Assembly (NCBI GenBank): GCA_910588135.1
Contig: CAJUOT010000001.1
Location: 50,273 to 114,272 of the forward strand
Source of the DNA: an uncultured Oscillospiraceae bacterium
Lineage (GTDB): Bacteria; Bacillota; Clostridia; Oscillospirales; Oscillospiraceae
Reading direction: 5' to 3'
DNA length: 64,000 bases
Positions 51,801-58,080 of this stretch are shown one piece after another. Below the pieces are notes generated by a model. That model was not told the origin of the DNA and did not search any database. It saw only the letters and a program-made list of their open reading frames with translations. The translations under genes were made by a program, and so were the position numbers. Position 1 is the first letter of the stretch; every line of letters begins with the position of its first letter.

Positions 51801-53839
51801 ACTACACCTACGACCTGCTGCACCAGCTCAAGACCGTCACCGAGGACGACGGGCGCACCACCGCCTACACCTACGACGGCATGGGCCGCGTGGTGAAGCT
51901 GGAGTACCCCCACGGCTGGGTGGAGGACTATGTGTACGACTCCATCGGCCAGCTCCTGCGGGTGGACGACACCGACCCCACCCGGAAGGACCTGAAGCAG
52001 CAGAAGCACGTGTACAAGTACGACGACTGCGGCAACATGGTCTACGAGTATATGCGGGGCAACGGCACCGGCGAGGCCACCACGGAGAACACCTACACCT
52101 ACGACGCCCTGCACCGCATCACCCGGGCGGACGAGGTGTACGGCAAGGCGTGGCGGGAGTACCAGTACGACAGCCTGGGCAACCTGACCTATGAGCGCAA
52201 CAGCAACAATGTCCACTACGACTACAAGCTGAACAACCTCAACCAGGTCACGCAAAAGACCTATAGCAGCAACGACAAGGAGGGCACCCTCTACACCTAC
52301 GACGGCCGGGGGAACCTGGTGCTGGAGCAGTACGGCAAGCTCAACGGCAATGGGAACGGCAACGGAAACGGCCAGCGCTCCACCGTGGGGCAGTACACCT
52401 ACGATGAGACCAACAAGCTGGTGCTGGGGGTCAATTCCAGCGGCGAGAGCAGCGCGTACCTGTACAACGGCCTGGGCGCGCTGGTGGAGGACACCTGGAA
52501 AATCGCCAAGAACGGCTACGGCTACCACGACGTGGACGCGGGGCTGGGCGATGCCGACCCCAACAATGGCCGTGGAGGCGGCGGCAGCAATGGCAACGGG
52601 AACGGAAACGGGAACGGCCAGGGCAACGGCAATGACAAGGGCGACAAGCCCACCGGCAGCCTGGTGACCAATTTCAGCACCGTGGTGAAGGAGTTCGTGG
52701 TGGACTACACCAGCCCCACCTTCGAGCCGCTGATGGAGCATGAGGTCAACGGGCTGGACTACCGCTACGTGTACGGCAACGACCGGCTGAGCGTGAACAT
52801 CACCGGGGTGGAGACCAGCTCGGGCAACCTGATTGAGAACGGGAACCAAATCAGGCTGTACTACCACATGGACTACCTGGGCACCGCCGACTACCTGACC
52901 AGCCCCGTGACGGGCAAGGTGGAGAGCTGGACGCACTACAACGAGTGGGGCGAGATCACCCACAACGCGGTGCTGAAAACCGGCAAGCGGGAGCTCGACT
53001 TGGTGAAGCGGTACGCCACCCACGACTATGACGCGGTGCTGGGGCTGTACTACGCCAAGGCCCGGTTCTATGACGCGGAGAACCGCAGGTTCGCGGCGGT
53101 GGATCCCATTCTGGATGCAACTCAATATGATTTGAGAGATTATGTGGGAACTCCTGTTGAGCTTGTCCAATATATCTATGTGCGTAATCAGCCTGTCATT
53201 TTGATTGATCCTGATGGGTATGCCCCATATACTATTAAAAGCTCTGGATTTCGTAGTGAATATGAATTGTTTATAACACCTTACTTGCTTGATTCCTTTA
53301 TTTATGGAGCGGGATGGATTCCTGGTTTTAGTGGAGTCTATGATTTTTTGGACTGGGCAATCCTTGGAGCAATAAAAATTAACGCAAGTAAAGAGTATCT
53401 CGAAAGCTTCGGCATGTCAGTAGCAGACCACTTTTTCGATGACTTGCATATTGGGGATGCCTACAATTTTGTAAGCGGTCTAAAGCTATTGAAAAGTCTT
53501 GAAGATGTTCCAATGAATGAGGCACTCCAGAATCATTTCGATTCTAAAGTCTGGCGTTCAAGCACCCGTAAATTAGTTGAAGAAAAGTATTTTACAGCAA
53601 TATCTATTTTATCTGCGTTAATAGAAAGCGGTGATGTAGAAATAAAAAAGACAGAAGAAGTTTTCAATGAAAGCGATTTTACCAGTGCAGAAATATTAGG
53701 CAGACATGTATACGCATATGATTCTTTCATGGGAAGAAAAGAGATATTCTTACCAGGGCACTATTATTTCTTCTTGGTATGTAAAGAGAAGGAAGGGATT
53801 GGGGCTGAAATTGAAAGTATCCTGAAAGACATAAAATGA
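45893..53839 (+). CDS. Giant secreted YD/Rhs-repeat polymorphic toxin-like protein, 2,648 aa
   Basis: ATG at 45893 gives a signal peptide (to about residue 30, TQALALGSY). An N-terminal domain and a DPEPTDTP-type tandem-repeat stalk (residues 342-383) precede a DUF6531-like GDPVDLLTGSF block (about 497), some 1,500 residues of YD repeats (about 600-2140), a Gly/Asn-rich GNGNGNG linker and the Rhs core end with YHMDYLGTADYL, YYAKARFYDAENRRFAAVDP and DPDGYAP (2323-2444). The last 205 residues are encoded by clearly AT-richer DNA, as expected for an exchanged C-terminal toxin; they contain a hydrophobic GAGWIPGFSGVYDFLDWAIL segment and no recognised catalytic motif. An ECF-type promoter precedes it. 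Confidence 0.92.
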   Translation: MKRQKRLSRVISLLLTLVLVVGLLPTQALALGSYGEPPDQVAFKVMRMDGVRTVKPISMYHYDTKKNDLHRPVDLNYSGSWIQLTYVIARSQPVSLELYKLNGAPPAEGSMILDYAQNADEMEEFLGDRIGYLHGIRVTDNVVPLEPGGDIYTDPQVGWRDIDRDTWVSILNDAILEHSRPAETMKDIYAFGYQGDRFEGLDAAQADEAGDDEQEADGPAPIESEPPVEESQPPEEPPVEELPPVTDESTEDDQTSGDSQDTGSDQSADDSQSTGDNQSGDDVQDVGGDQSADADQPADDGQPVDGGAPEDSGEPAGDGQEPDDPNVDPEPVVTDDLTGIPDPEPTDTPDPEPTDTPDPEPTDTPDPEPTDSPEPEPTESPEPSEEPEPPAVEIGNEADVLGAESSFFSAGVSDTNIQNFLLWDGSIVREEGGTPEKYEFEDGYYVVVMTPTTKKNAVYNSFLAFEVKGSDSNVDSFDSIDSYDELKEIRDELAMPGDPVDLLTGSFTWNYTDFALYGENDLKFTRYYESVKADKNYGLGNGWTSNFTYALEFGDLYAQVTLPQGTELFFDLDFDGSYASCGDYSLEWAGGSYIMKDKAGNQYCFTPDGQIQYIAYVNGDVASFTYTGDKLASVSSDTGSFTFTYNGSGNLASVTDSVGRTVTLSYEGDLLTAAENPDGDSLRYTYDGSGYLATVANFKGDVYVENTYDGAGRVTHQYAADFGTFDFTYDFDGRHNVCTGTDGYFLEIYYDEVGRILSSTDAQGTRRVTYNDFNQVTSRTDREGNTTSYEHDDAGNISQVTYADGTSERFTYDSNRMVTSVRDRNGATASYTYDANGHMTSFTDGRGNTSTFVYADGNLTSATDANGAVTTYTYDRAGNRTSMTDSEGNVTRYAYDEQGRLTTVTDAQGNVTAYEYTEAGKLVKITDAQGSVQSFTVDGNGFNSSQSDWMGSVTRYTRDVQNNVTSVTDPLGAVTTYTYDDRGNRVTATDANGNTTRYAYDAAGRMVSMTDAAGNTWRYAYNRNGQTVSITDPAGGVTATSYDNATRTSSSTTPNGGVTRYAYDGVGNVTRETDALGKTTSRSYDANGNLVSVTDRTGATTTYAYDAENRLVSSTDAKGQTTTYTYDSLGRMTKSVTPGKAESSTEYDSLGQATKTTDARGFATGYAYDKLGRVTQVTYADGTTVGYTYDANGQVLSATDQLEGVTSYTYDAAGRLLTATDPMGGVTAYTYDSMGNVLTITDPMGFVTAYTYNSLNKVATATDAEGGVVSYAYDSMGRVASVTDAEKGTTSYQYDGDGNLTRVTDAEGGVTVYAYDLLDRHTGMTDARGNTWTYAYDGEGRLVSTKDPLNYSTSKTYDAIGQLVRETDANGNVWAYEYDADGHMTGKTDPLGSKTTYTYDPNGNLLSATTALGLKTSHVYDSMGRVTSTADPMGHTVTFLYDAKGRLVGLTNKDGTEVAITYDANGNVLTVTDEEGYVVSYVYDKDGRMTQLTNARGFKTAYAYDKVGNLVQVTNAMDGVTAYVYDRNGNLLSETNTDGGVTRYTYDKLNRVTSITDPEGAVTRVEYDANSNITKVVQADGKSITYSYDARNQLTSYVDPEGYTFSFTYDGNGSITSSTDGNGNTTRYTYDGLDRITQRTDEEGGVATQTFDADGRLIKTVDEEGAETSYVYDGCGRVVKMTDALGNSTTYTYDELDRLLTATDARGGVTAYTYTDRGDVATVTDAEGYVTSYEYDGNQNLVKLTTPDGVTTYEYDPLDRLIKTTTPDGKSEHITYNGEGDVTSRTDKAGHKTSHVLDACGRIVETIDALGNSTLFEYDPMGRLTKTSLHRVDAQDKADEWEITLYEYDGRGLVTKETNALGGVTAYTYDGNGNLVSKTDADNYVTKYTYNALDFVTQINYNGGKQASYRYNKVGELVELEDWTGTTSFEVDLLRRITQVTDRKGNVVEYGYDEVGNQVSMDYPDGTGVDYTYDLLHQLKTVTEDDGRTTAYTYDGMGRVVKLEYPHGWVEDYVYDSIGQLLRVDDTDPTRKDLKQQKHVYKYDDCGNMVYEYMRGNGTGEATTENTYTYDALHRITRADEVYGKAWREYQYDSLGNLTYERNSNNVHYDYKLNNLNQVTQKTYSSNDKEGTLYTYDGRGNLVLEQYGKLNGNGNGNGNGQRSTVGQYTYDETNKLVLGVNSSGESSAYLYNGLGALVEDTWKIAKNGYGYHDVDAGLGDADPNNGRGGGGSNGNGNGNGNGQGNGNDKGDKPTGSLVTNFSTVVKEFVVDYTSPTFEPLMEHEVNGLDYRYVYGNDRLSVNITGVETSSGNLIENGNQIRLYYHMDYLGTADYLTSPVTGKVESWTHYNEWGEITHNAVLKTGKRELDLVKRYATHDYDAVLGLYYAKARFYDAENRRFAAVDPILDATQYDLRDYVGTPVELVQYIYVRNQPVILIDPDGYAPYTIKSSGFRSEYELFITPYLLDSFIYGAGWIPGFSGVYDFLDWAILGAIKINASKEYLESFGMSVADHFFDDLHIGDAYNFVSGLKLLKSLEDVPMNEALQNHFDSKVWRSSTRKLVEEKYFTAISILSALIESGDVEIKKTEEVFNESDFTSAEILGRHVYAYDSFMGRKEIFLPGHYYFFLVCKEKEGIGAEIESILKDIK
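46918..47039 (+). repeat. Tandem 24-bp repeats encoding DPEPTDTP stalk
   Basis: Four to five near-copies of a 24-bp unit encode DPEPTDTP/SPEPEPTE in the Rhs protein; the number of units may vary between strains. Confidence 0.8.
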
Positions 53840-53876
53840 TGTTTTCCAATCTGCATCATTTTGGGGGGGAAGCAAT

Positions 53877-54026
53877 GTGAAAAAGTCGTGGATTAGTTCG
53901 TTTTTAGACTTTATTGATATTAGAGGGGCATACTATAAATGGATTAAAGATAAACCATTATGGATAAAGATGTTAGTACCACTATCATTTTTAGTAATGC
54001 TATTAATTTCAATATTTGACAAGTAG
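53877..54026 (+). CDS. Candidate immunity protein for the Rhs toxin, 49 aa, one transmembrane helix
   Basis: GTG at 53877 with GGGGGGAAGCA upstream, 37 bp after the Rhs stop and in the same AT-rich DNA. The product (MKKSWISSFLDFIDIRGAYY, then a helix LVPLSFLVMLLISIF and the end DK) is a short basic inner-membrane protein. Its position immediately downstream of the toxin tip is where immunity genes of Rhs systems lie. A membrane-located immunity protein would suit a toxin acting at the membrane, which fits the hydrophobic segment of the toxin tip. The assignment is inference from position and composition; the protein is too small for a family call. Confidence 0.5.
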   Translation: MKKSWISSFLDFIDIRGAYYKWIKDKPLWIKMLVPLSFLVMLLISIFDK

Positions 54027-54191
54027 CAATCTATAAGTTGCACCAATTCTTGTTTCGCAACTATATATTAGGTTAAGTCCCCGTTTTCAGGTTCAAATGT
54101 GTGGGAATTAAGTACCCTCTACAATGTACTTTGTTTTTCTAAATAAACTTCCCGCCCCGTTTTTCACTGCTCGATTCTGAAAGGAGAACAA

Positions 54192-54257
54192 ATGCCAAGC
54201 CCGACCTGCCCGCAACCTTTGGGGCAGTCAGGCGACCCCGCCGCCGCTGACCGTTGA
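54192..54257 (+). CDS. Putative 21-residue leader peptide
   Basis: AAAGGAGAACAA precedes ATG CCA AGC; the peptide begins MPSPTCPQPLGQ, includes four Pro codons in its first half, and stops at TGA 54255. It ends inside the first inverted repeat and 48 bp before a terminator, as in attenuators where ribosome position decides folding. Translation is not proven. Confidence 0.45.
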   Translation: MPSPTCPQPLGQSGDPAAADR

Positions 54258-54275
54258 ACTACGGCCAGCGGCGGC
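54240..54275 (+). promoter_or_regulatory. Leader hairpin overlapping the leader peptide stop
   Basis: GCCGCCGCTG (54240-54249) pairs with CAGCGGCGGC (54266-54275). The TGA of the small leader frame is in the loop, so a ribosome there would block the stem. Confidence 0.5.
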
Positions 54276-54304
54276 GGCCCGTCTTACGCCCCACTTCCCC
54301 AGCC

Positions 54305-54337
54305 GCACAGGCAGCAAAGTTGCCTGTGCTTTTTTTG
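54305..54337 (+). terminator. Intrinsic terminator in the leader of the sigma-like gene (attenuator)
   Basis: GCACAGGCA (54305-54313) pairs with TGCCTGTGC (54321-54329), followed by TTTTTTTG. It stands 112 bp before the gene with no start codon between, so read-through must be controlled. Confidence 0.75.
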
Positions 54338-54397
54338 TCCCTATGCGCCGCCCCATGCCCTTGCTGCGGCAGAGCACGCCTGCCCCGCGGGCCTCCG

Positions 54398-54431
54398 CTT
54401 CTGAAATCAAGATTTCCCAGGATTTCAGAAG
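54398..54431 (+). promoter_or_regulatory. Inverted repeat immediately before the RBS of the sigma-like gene
   Basis: CTTCTGAAATC (54398-54408) and GATTTCAGAAG (54421-54431) are perfect complements; the Shine-Dalgarno AACAGGAGG starts at the next base. An operator or a hairpin that modulates ribosome access. Confidence 0.55.
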
Positions 54432-54448
54432 AACAGGAGGTCTGCCCC

Positions 54449-54868
54449 ATGGCAGAACAGAAAAAATATTATATCCACGTCCCCGGGGCCTTGGTCGAGG
54501 TCTCCGAGGGCGTTTATTTTGCCTATTACCAGGAAAAGCGGCGCGGCCGCACCCTGAGAGAAAAGGACGAGCGCAACGGCGCCGTCTCCTATGACGGGCT
54601 GGACACCCCGGAGCTGTCCGGCCAGGAGATGATCCCGGACCGCGGCGCGGTCAGCGTGGAGGATGCCGCCATCGCCAACATCCTGCGCGGTGAGCTGCGC
54701 CGCTGTCTGGCCCTGCTGGACGAACCGGACCGGCAGCTCATTCAGGCCCTCTATTTTGAGGGTCTGAGCGAGCGGGAATACGCCAAACGGGTTGGAGTCC
54801 CACAGCGGACGATCAATGACCGTAGACATCGGGCGCTCCGCAAATTAAAGAAACTTTTGGAAAATTAA
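54449..54868 (+). CDS. Sigma-70 region 4-type regulator of the ICE, 139 aa
   Basis: ATG with ACAGGAGG upstream; the start after the inverted repeat is the sensible one. The C-terminal 60 residues (RQLIQALYFEGLSEREYAKR, VGVPQRTINDRRHRALRKLK) are a sigma region 4-like HTH; the N-terminal half (KYYIHVPGALVEVSEGVYFA) is the conserved partner domain of ICE regulators placed just upstream of integrase/recombinase genes. It likely controls recombination or transfer genes. The leader peptide, attenuator and inverted repeat suggest control by translation or an antibiotic-type signal. Confidence 0.8.
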   Translation: MAEQKKYYIHVPGALVEVSEGVYFAYYQEKRRGRTLREKDERNGAVSYDGLDTPELSGQEMIPDRGAVSVEDAAIANILRGELRRCLALLDEPDRQLIQALYFEGLSEREYAKRVGVPQRTINDRRHRALRKLKKLLEN

Positions 54869-54884
54869 AAATTTTTCCGCTCAA

Positions 54885-54917
54885 CCCCCTCACGAACTCG
54901 GCTTAGTAGTGAGGGGG
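54885..54917 (+). terminator. Hairpin after the sigma-like gene
   Basis: CCCCCTCAC (54885-54893) pairs with GTGAGGGGG (54909-54917), followed by CTGTCCTTTG. The T-tract is imperfect, so termination may be partial. Confidence 0.55.
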
Positions 54918-54919
54918 CT

Positions 54920-55355
54920 GTCCTTTGCCCCCGGTGAACCTTGAAAAACACCGGGCCGCGCCCGGTCACATCCGGCGACTGAAATACGTTCCCTGACGAG
55001 CAAGCGACCCTGGAGGGTGCGCCAAAACCCGCCTGTGGGGTTTCCCCATCAAAGACGGCCAACTAAGGCGGCGAGCGGTACCCACCCGTCCAGAAACAGC
55101 GGACAAGCTGTTTTGCAATGACCTCGTCAGTACACAATGATACTCCCGCCCGCGCGGGCGGCTCGGAGCGATCCTCGGAGGGGTGAAATTCCCGTGACGC
55201 GCACAGCGCGGTTTCAGTCTGCCGCCCACGCCTGGGGAAGTAGTGTCGAATACAGGCAGACGGAGGACAGGAAAACAACGTCCTTCGATCAAGATCTTGA
55301 TAACAGAAGCCGCGGGAGCCGTCCGGCCTAAACAGAACGGACGGCTCCCGTTTTT
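54920..55355 (+). ncRNA. Candidate structured non-coding RNA upstream of the recombinases
   Basis: About 430 bp without a credible gene contain a series of strong local hairpins: ACCGGGC/GCCCGGT (54950-54966), AACAGC/GCTGTT (55095-55112), CCGCCCG/CGGGCGG (55146-55161) and others, and end in a perfect 13-bp terminator stem CGGGAGCCGTCCG/CGGACGGCTCCCG (55313-55350) with TTTTT. This looks like an independent structured transcript rather than a spacer. It resembles no RNA family that I can name. Confidence 0.4.
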
Positions 55356-55395
55356 GTGTTATCAAGCATAAAACTGTACGAAGGAGCGCTGCACC

Positions 55396-55551
55396 ATGTC
55401 CACAACTGAACTCACCGATAACCTCACCTTTGTATCCGCTCTGCAAATGCTGGGACAGCTCGCCCAGCAGGGACTCCTCACCGCCGATGAGGAGGAACGC
55501 ACCAAGGCGGAGCTGGAGCGGAAGCTCCGGCCAACTGTGGTTCTGTCCTGA
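55396..55551 (+). CDS. SHOCT-like small protein, 51 aa
   Basis: ATG with AAGGAGCGCTGCACC upstream. The product (MSTTELTDNLTFVSALQMLG, QLAQQGLLTADEEERTKAEL) has the SHOCT-type helix pair with LxxLxxxGxLTxEEyexxK pattern. Such tiny proteins often precede ICE recombinase genes. It lies between the structured RNA region and the first recombinase. Confidence 0.7.
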   Translation: MSTTELTDNLTFVSALQMLGQLAQQGLLTADEEERTKAELERKLRPTVVLS

Positions 55552-55659
55552 ACTTCACACCGTAAAGTGCCCAATTTTCGTCCCTGTTTCTCGTTGGTAT
55601 TCCCAAATAGCTTCATTATAGGTGTTGTGGTATTGTCGTTGCTGAAAGGAGGAAGCCAC

Positions 55660-57210
55660 ATGGCAAATCAAGTCAAAGTTACAGTGATCGATCCCATCGC
55701 CCAGGAAAAGGCCAAGCTCCGCGTGGCCGCCTATGCCCGGGTCAGCAGCGACTCCGCCGACCAGCTCAATTCCTATCTGGCCCAGGTGGACTACTATACC
55801 CGCCACATCGGGGAGAACCCGGATTGGGAGCTGGCCGATATCTACGCCGACGAGGGCATTTCCGGGTTGGACACCCGGAAGCGGGACGAGTTCAACCGGA
55901 TGCTGGCAGACTGCCGCGCCGGGAAGATCGACCGCATCCTGGTCAAGTCCATGTCCCGGTTCGCCCGCAACACCAGGGACAGCCTGCACTTCATGCGGGA
56001 GCTGATGCGGCTGGGCGTCACGATCCGCTTCGAGAAGGAGAACATCGACACCGGCAAGCTCAGCTCCGAGCAGACGGCCACCATCTACGCAGCCTTCGCC
56101 CAGATGGAGTCCACCGGCCATTCCAGCAATATGCGGCTCAGCGTCAGAATGCGAATGGAGAAGGGTATCTTCACCCCCTCCTCCATGCCCTACGGCTACC
56201 GGCTGAACGGCCTGGAGCCGGAGATCGTGCCCGAGGAGGCCCAGGTGGTACGGCAGATTTTTGCTGCGGCGCTCCAAGGTCAGGGACACACGGATATCAC
56301 CAAGTGGCTGAATGAATCCGGCATTGAGCGCGGCCATGGCCGGGAGCGGTGGCACTACTCTATGGTCAGTTACATCCTGTCCAACCGTTTCTACACCGGC
56401 GATTCAGACTGGCAAAAGACCTGCGCCACCGATACCCTGCCCATCAGGCAGGTGAAGAACCGGGGGCAGAAGCCAAAATACGCCGTAGAGGACGATCACC
56501 CCGGCATCATCAGCCGGGAGGACTTCCAACGGGCACAGGAATTGATCGCGGCCCGGAAAGCATTGTTCTACCGGGGTTCCGCACCATCCGGCTCTGTCTA
56601 CACCGGGCATATCTTCTGCGGGCACTGCGGCTGTGTCTGCCGCAGGAAGGTGACGCGGGGGGCGGTTCATTGGGTCTGCAACCACCGCAACGATGGAAAG
56701 GAGCTGTGTCCCGTCCCGCAGATTCCCGAAGCGGCCCTTACCGCCGCCACCCTGCGGCTCCACAACAAGCTGATCCTCCACGGGCAGGAGATCCTCCACC
56801 CCCTGCTGGAGCAGCTCCGGGAGGTTCGGGAGCGGGAGCTTCGCTCCAACTCCAAGCTCTCTGACATCGACAAGGAAATAGCAAACATTTCAGGGCAGAA
56901 TTTGGTGCTCACCCGGCTGAAAAACAAGGGGTGCATCGATTCTGCCCTTGCCTTGTCCCAAGCGGACGAGCTGGGCCGCAGGCTCCGCGACCTGCGCCGA
57001 CTGCGCCGGAAGGTGCTGGAGACCGCCGATGAGGACGAGCAGATCCAGGCCACCGAGGCCATGCTGGACTACCTGGACGGGGCCCCCTGGCTGGACGAGG
57101 TCACCCCCGACCTGTTTGAGAACCTGGTGGAGCGGGTCACAGTGGTGTCGGCGGGCGAGGTCAAGTTCCAGCTCCTCAACGGGCCGGAGCTGACAGAAAG
57201 GCTGGTGTAA
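55660..57210 (+). CDS. Large serine recombinase 1 (ICE integrase candidate)
   Basis: ATG at 55660 with AAAGGAGGAAGCCAC upstream; 516 residues. The N-terminal resolvase domain starts RVAAYARVSSDSADQLNSYL with catalytic Ser29, followed by IYADEGISGLDTRKRDEFNR and the KSMSRFARNTRD core. The recombinase domain (PYGYRLNGLEPEIVPEEAQV), a zinc ribbon (GHIFCGHCGCVCRRKVTRGA) and a coiled-coil region near 400-460 complete a large serine integrase. It is the first of three tandem recombinases likely to act together in excision and integration. Confidence 0.92.
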   Translation: MANQVKVTVIDPIAQEKAKLRVAAYARVSSDSADQLNSYLAQVDYYTRHIGENPDWELADIYADEGISGLDTRKRDEFNRMLADCRAGKIDRILVKSMSRFARNTRDSLHFMRELMRLGVTIRFEKENIDTGKLSSEQTATIYAAFAQMESTGHSSNMRLSVRMRMEKGIFTPSSMPYGYRLNGLEPEIVPEEAQVVRQIFAAALQGQGHTDITKWLNESGIERGHGRERWHYSMVSYILSNRFYTGDSDWQKTCATDTLPIRQVKNRGQKPKYAVEDDHPGIISREDFQRAQELIAARKALFYRGSAPSGSVYTGHIFCGHCGCVCRRKVTRGAVHWVCNHRNDGKELCPVPQIPEAALTAATLRLHNKLILHGQEILHPLLEQLREVRERELRSNSKLSDIDKEIANISGQNLVLTRLKNKGCIDSALALSQADELGRRLRDLRRLRRKVLETADEDEQIQATEAMLDYLDGAPWLDEVTPDLFENLVERVTVVSAGEVKFQLLNGPELTERLV

Positions 57211-57213
57211 GCC

Positions 57214-58080
57214 ATGGCGTGGCAGAGAAAAATACCCTTCGGCTATGAAGTTCGGGGCGGGCTGATCCAACCCCACCCCCAGGAGGCGGATGCGGTGCGG
57301 TACATCTTCGGACAATACCTGGCCGGGGCGTCCCTCTTGACCATCGCGGAGGACATGACCCGGCGCGGCCCCCGCTACCACCAGCACACCCCAGAATGGA
57401 ACAAGAACATGGTGAAGCGGATCCTGGAAAATATGAAATACATAGGTGTAGACGGTTACCCCCGGCTGGTGTCCGATGAGGATTTCGCCGCCGTCCAGGG
57501 CCAGCGGGCAGGGCGCAACACCTATGCCCCGCTCCCCGCAGGGATCCGGCCCATCCAGGCCAAGGCGGTGTGCGGCCTGTGCGGGGCAAAGCTGATCCGG
57601 GGCACTCGTACCCATGGCCGGGTTCACTGGCGATGCCAGAACCCCGAGTGCGGCCATAATATTGCCGTCAGCGATGAGGTTCTGGCCGGGCTGGTGGACG
57701 GGCGGCTCCGGGAGCTGGCACAGGCACCCCACCTGCTCACCGCCCCCGAGCCTCATCGGGCCGCTCCCGATCTGGACGCCATCCGGCTCCAAAATGAGCT
57801 GACCCTGGCCCTCAACCGGGGCGGCGAAAACCCCGACTACATCAAAGTCCTGATCCTATCTGCTGCGGCCCAGCGGTACAGCCAGCTCCCTGACCCCACC
57901 CCCGCCCATGATCTGGAGCGGCTCCGGGCACGGCTGGAGGAAGGCCCCGCCGATGCCGATACCCTGTCCGCCCTGCTGAATACAGCGGTTCGGGCCATCC
58001 GGATCGGCCCGGACAAAACCGTGGAATTGGAGTTGGTCAACGGCGAAATCATCACAGAAGCGAAGGAGGAAAGCGCATGA
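57214..58080 (+). CDS. Serine recombinase-like protein 2 lacking the catalytic domain
   Basis: The gene starts 3 bp after recombinase 1. The 288-residue protein begins directly in the recombinase domain (IPFGYEVRGGLIQPHPQEAD) and has the zinc ribbon (AVCGLCGAKLIRGTRTHGRV) but no resolvase domain or catalytic Ser. In ICEs with three tandem recombinases the middle one is commonly of this kind, presumably a DNA-binding or partner subunit. It overlaps recombinase 3 by ATGA. Confidence 0.88.
   Translation: MAWQRKIPFGYEVRGGLIQPHPQEADAVRYIFGQYLAGASLLTIAEDMTRRGPRYHQHTPEWNKNMVKRILENMKYIGVDGYPRLVSDEDFAAVQGQRAGRNTYAPLPAGIRPIQAKAVCGLCGAKLIRGTRTHGRVHWRCQNPECGHNIAVSDEVLAGLVDGRLRELAQAPHLLTAPEPHRAAPDLDAIRLQNELTLALNRGGENPDYIKVLILSAAAQRYSQLPDPTPAHDLERLRARLEEGPADADTLSALLNTAVRAIRIGPDKTVELELVNGEIITEAKEESA

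Noticed and set aside
47700..52300. Regular repeats that might suggest a CRISPR array
   Set aside because: They are YD-repeat codons with no constant spacer/repeat pattern and continue a single reading frame.
47558..53170. Very long open frame on the minus strand under the Rhs repeats
   Set aside because: It is the complement of GC-rich YD-repeat codons with biased third positions; no start context, domain or signal is visible.
54920..55355. Group II intron instead of structured RNA
   Set aside because: No GTGYG-type start, no domain V sequence and no reverse transcriptase frame.
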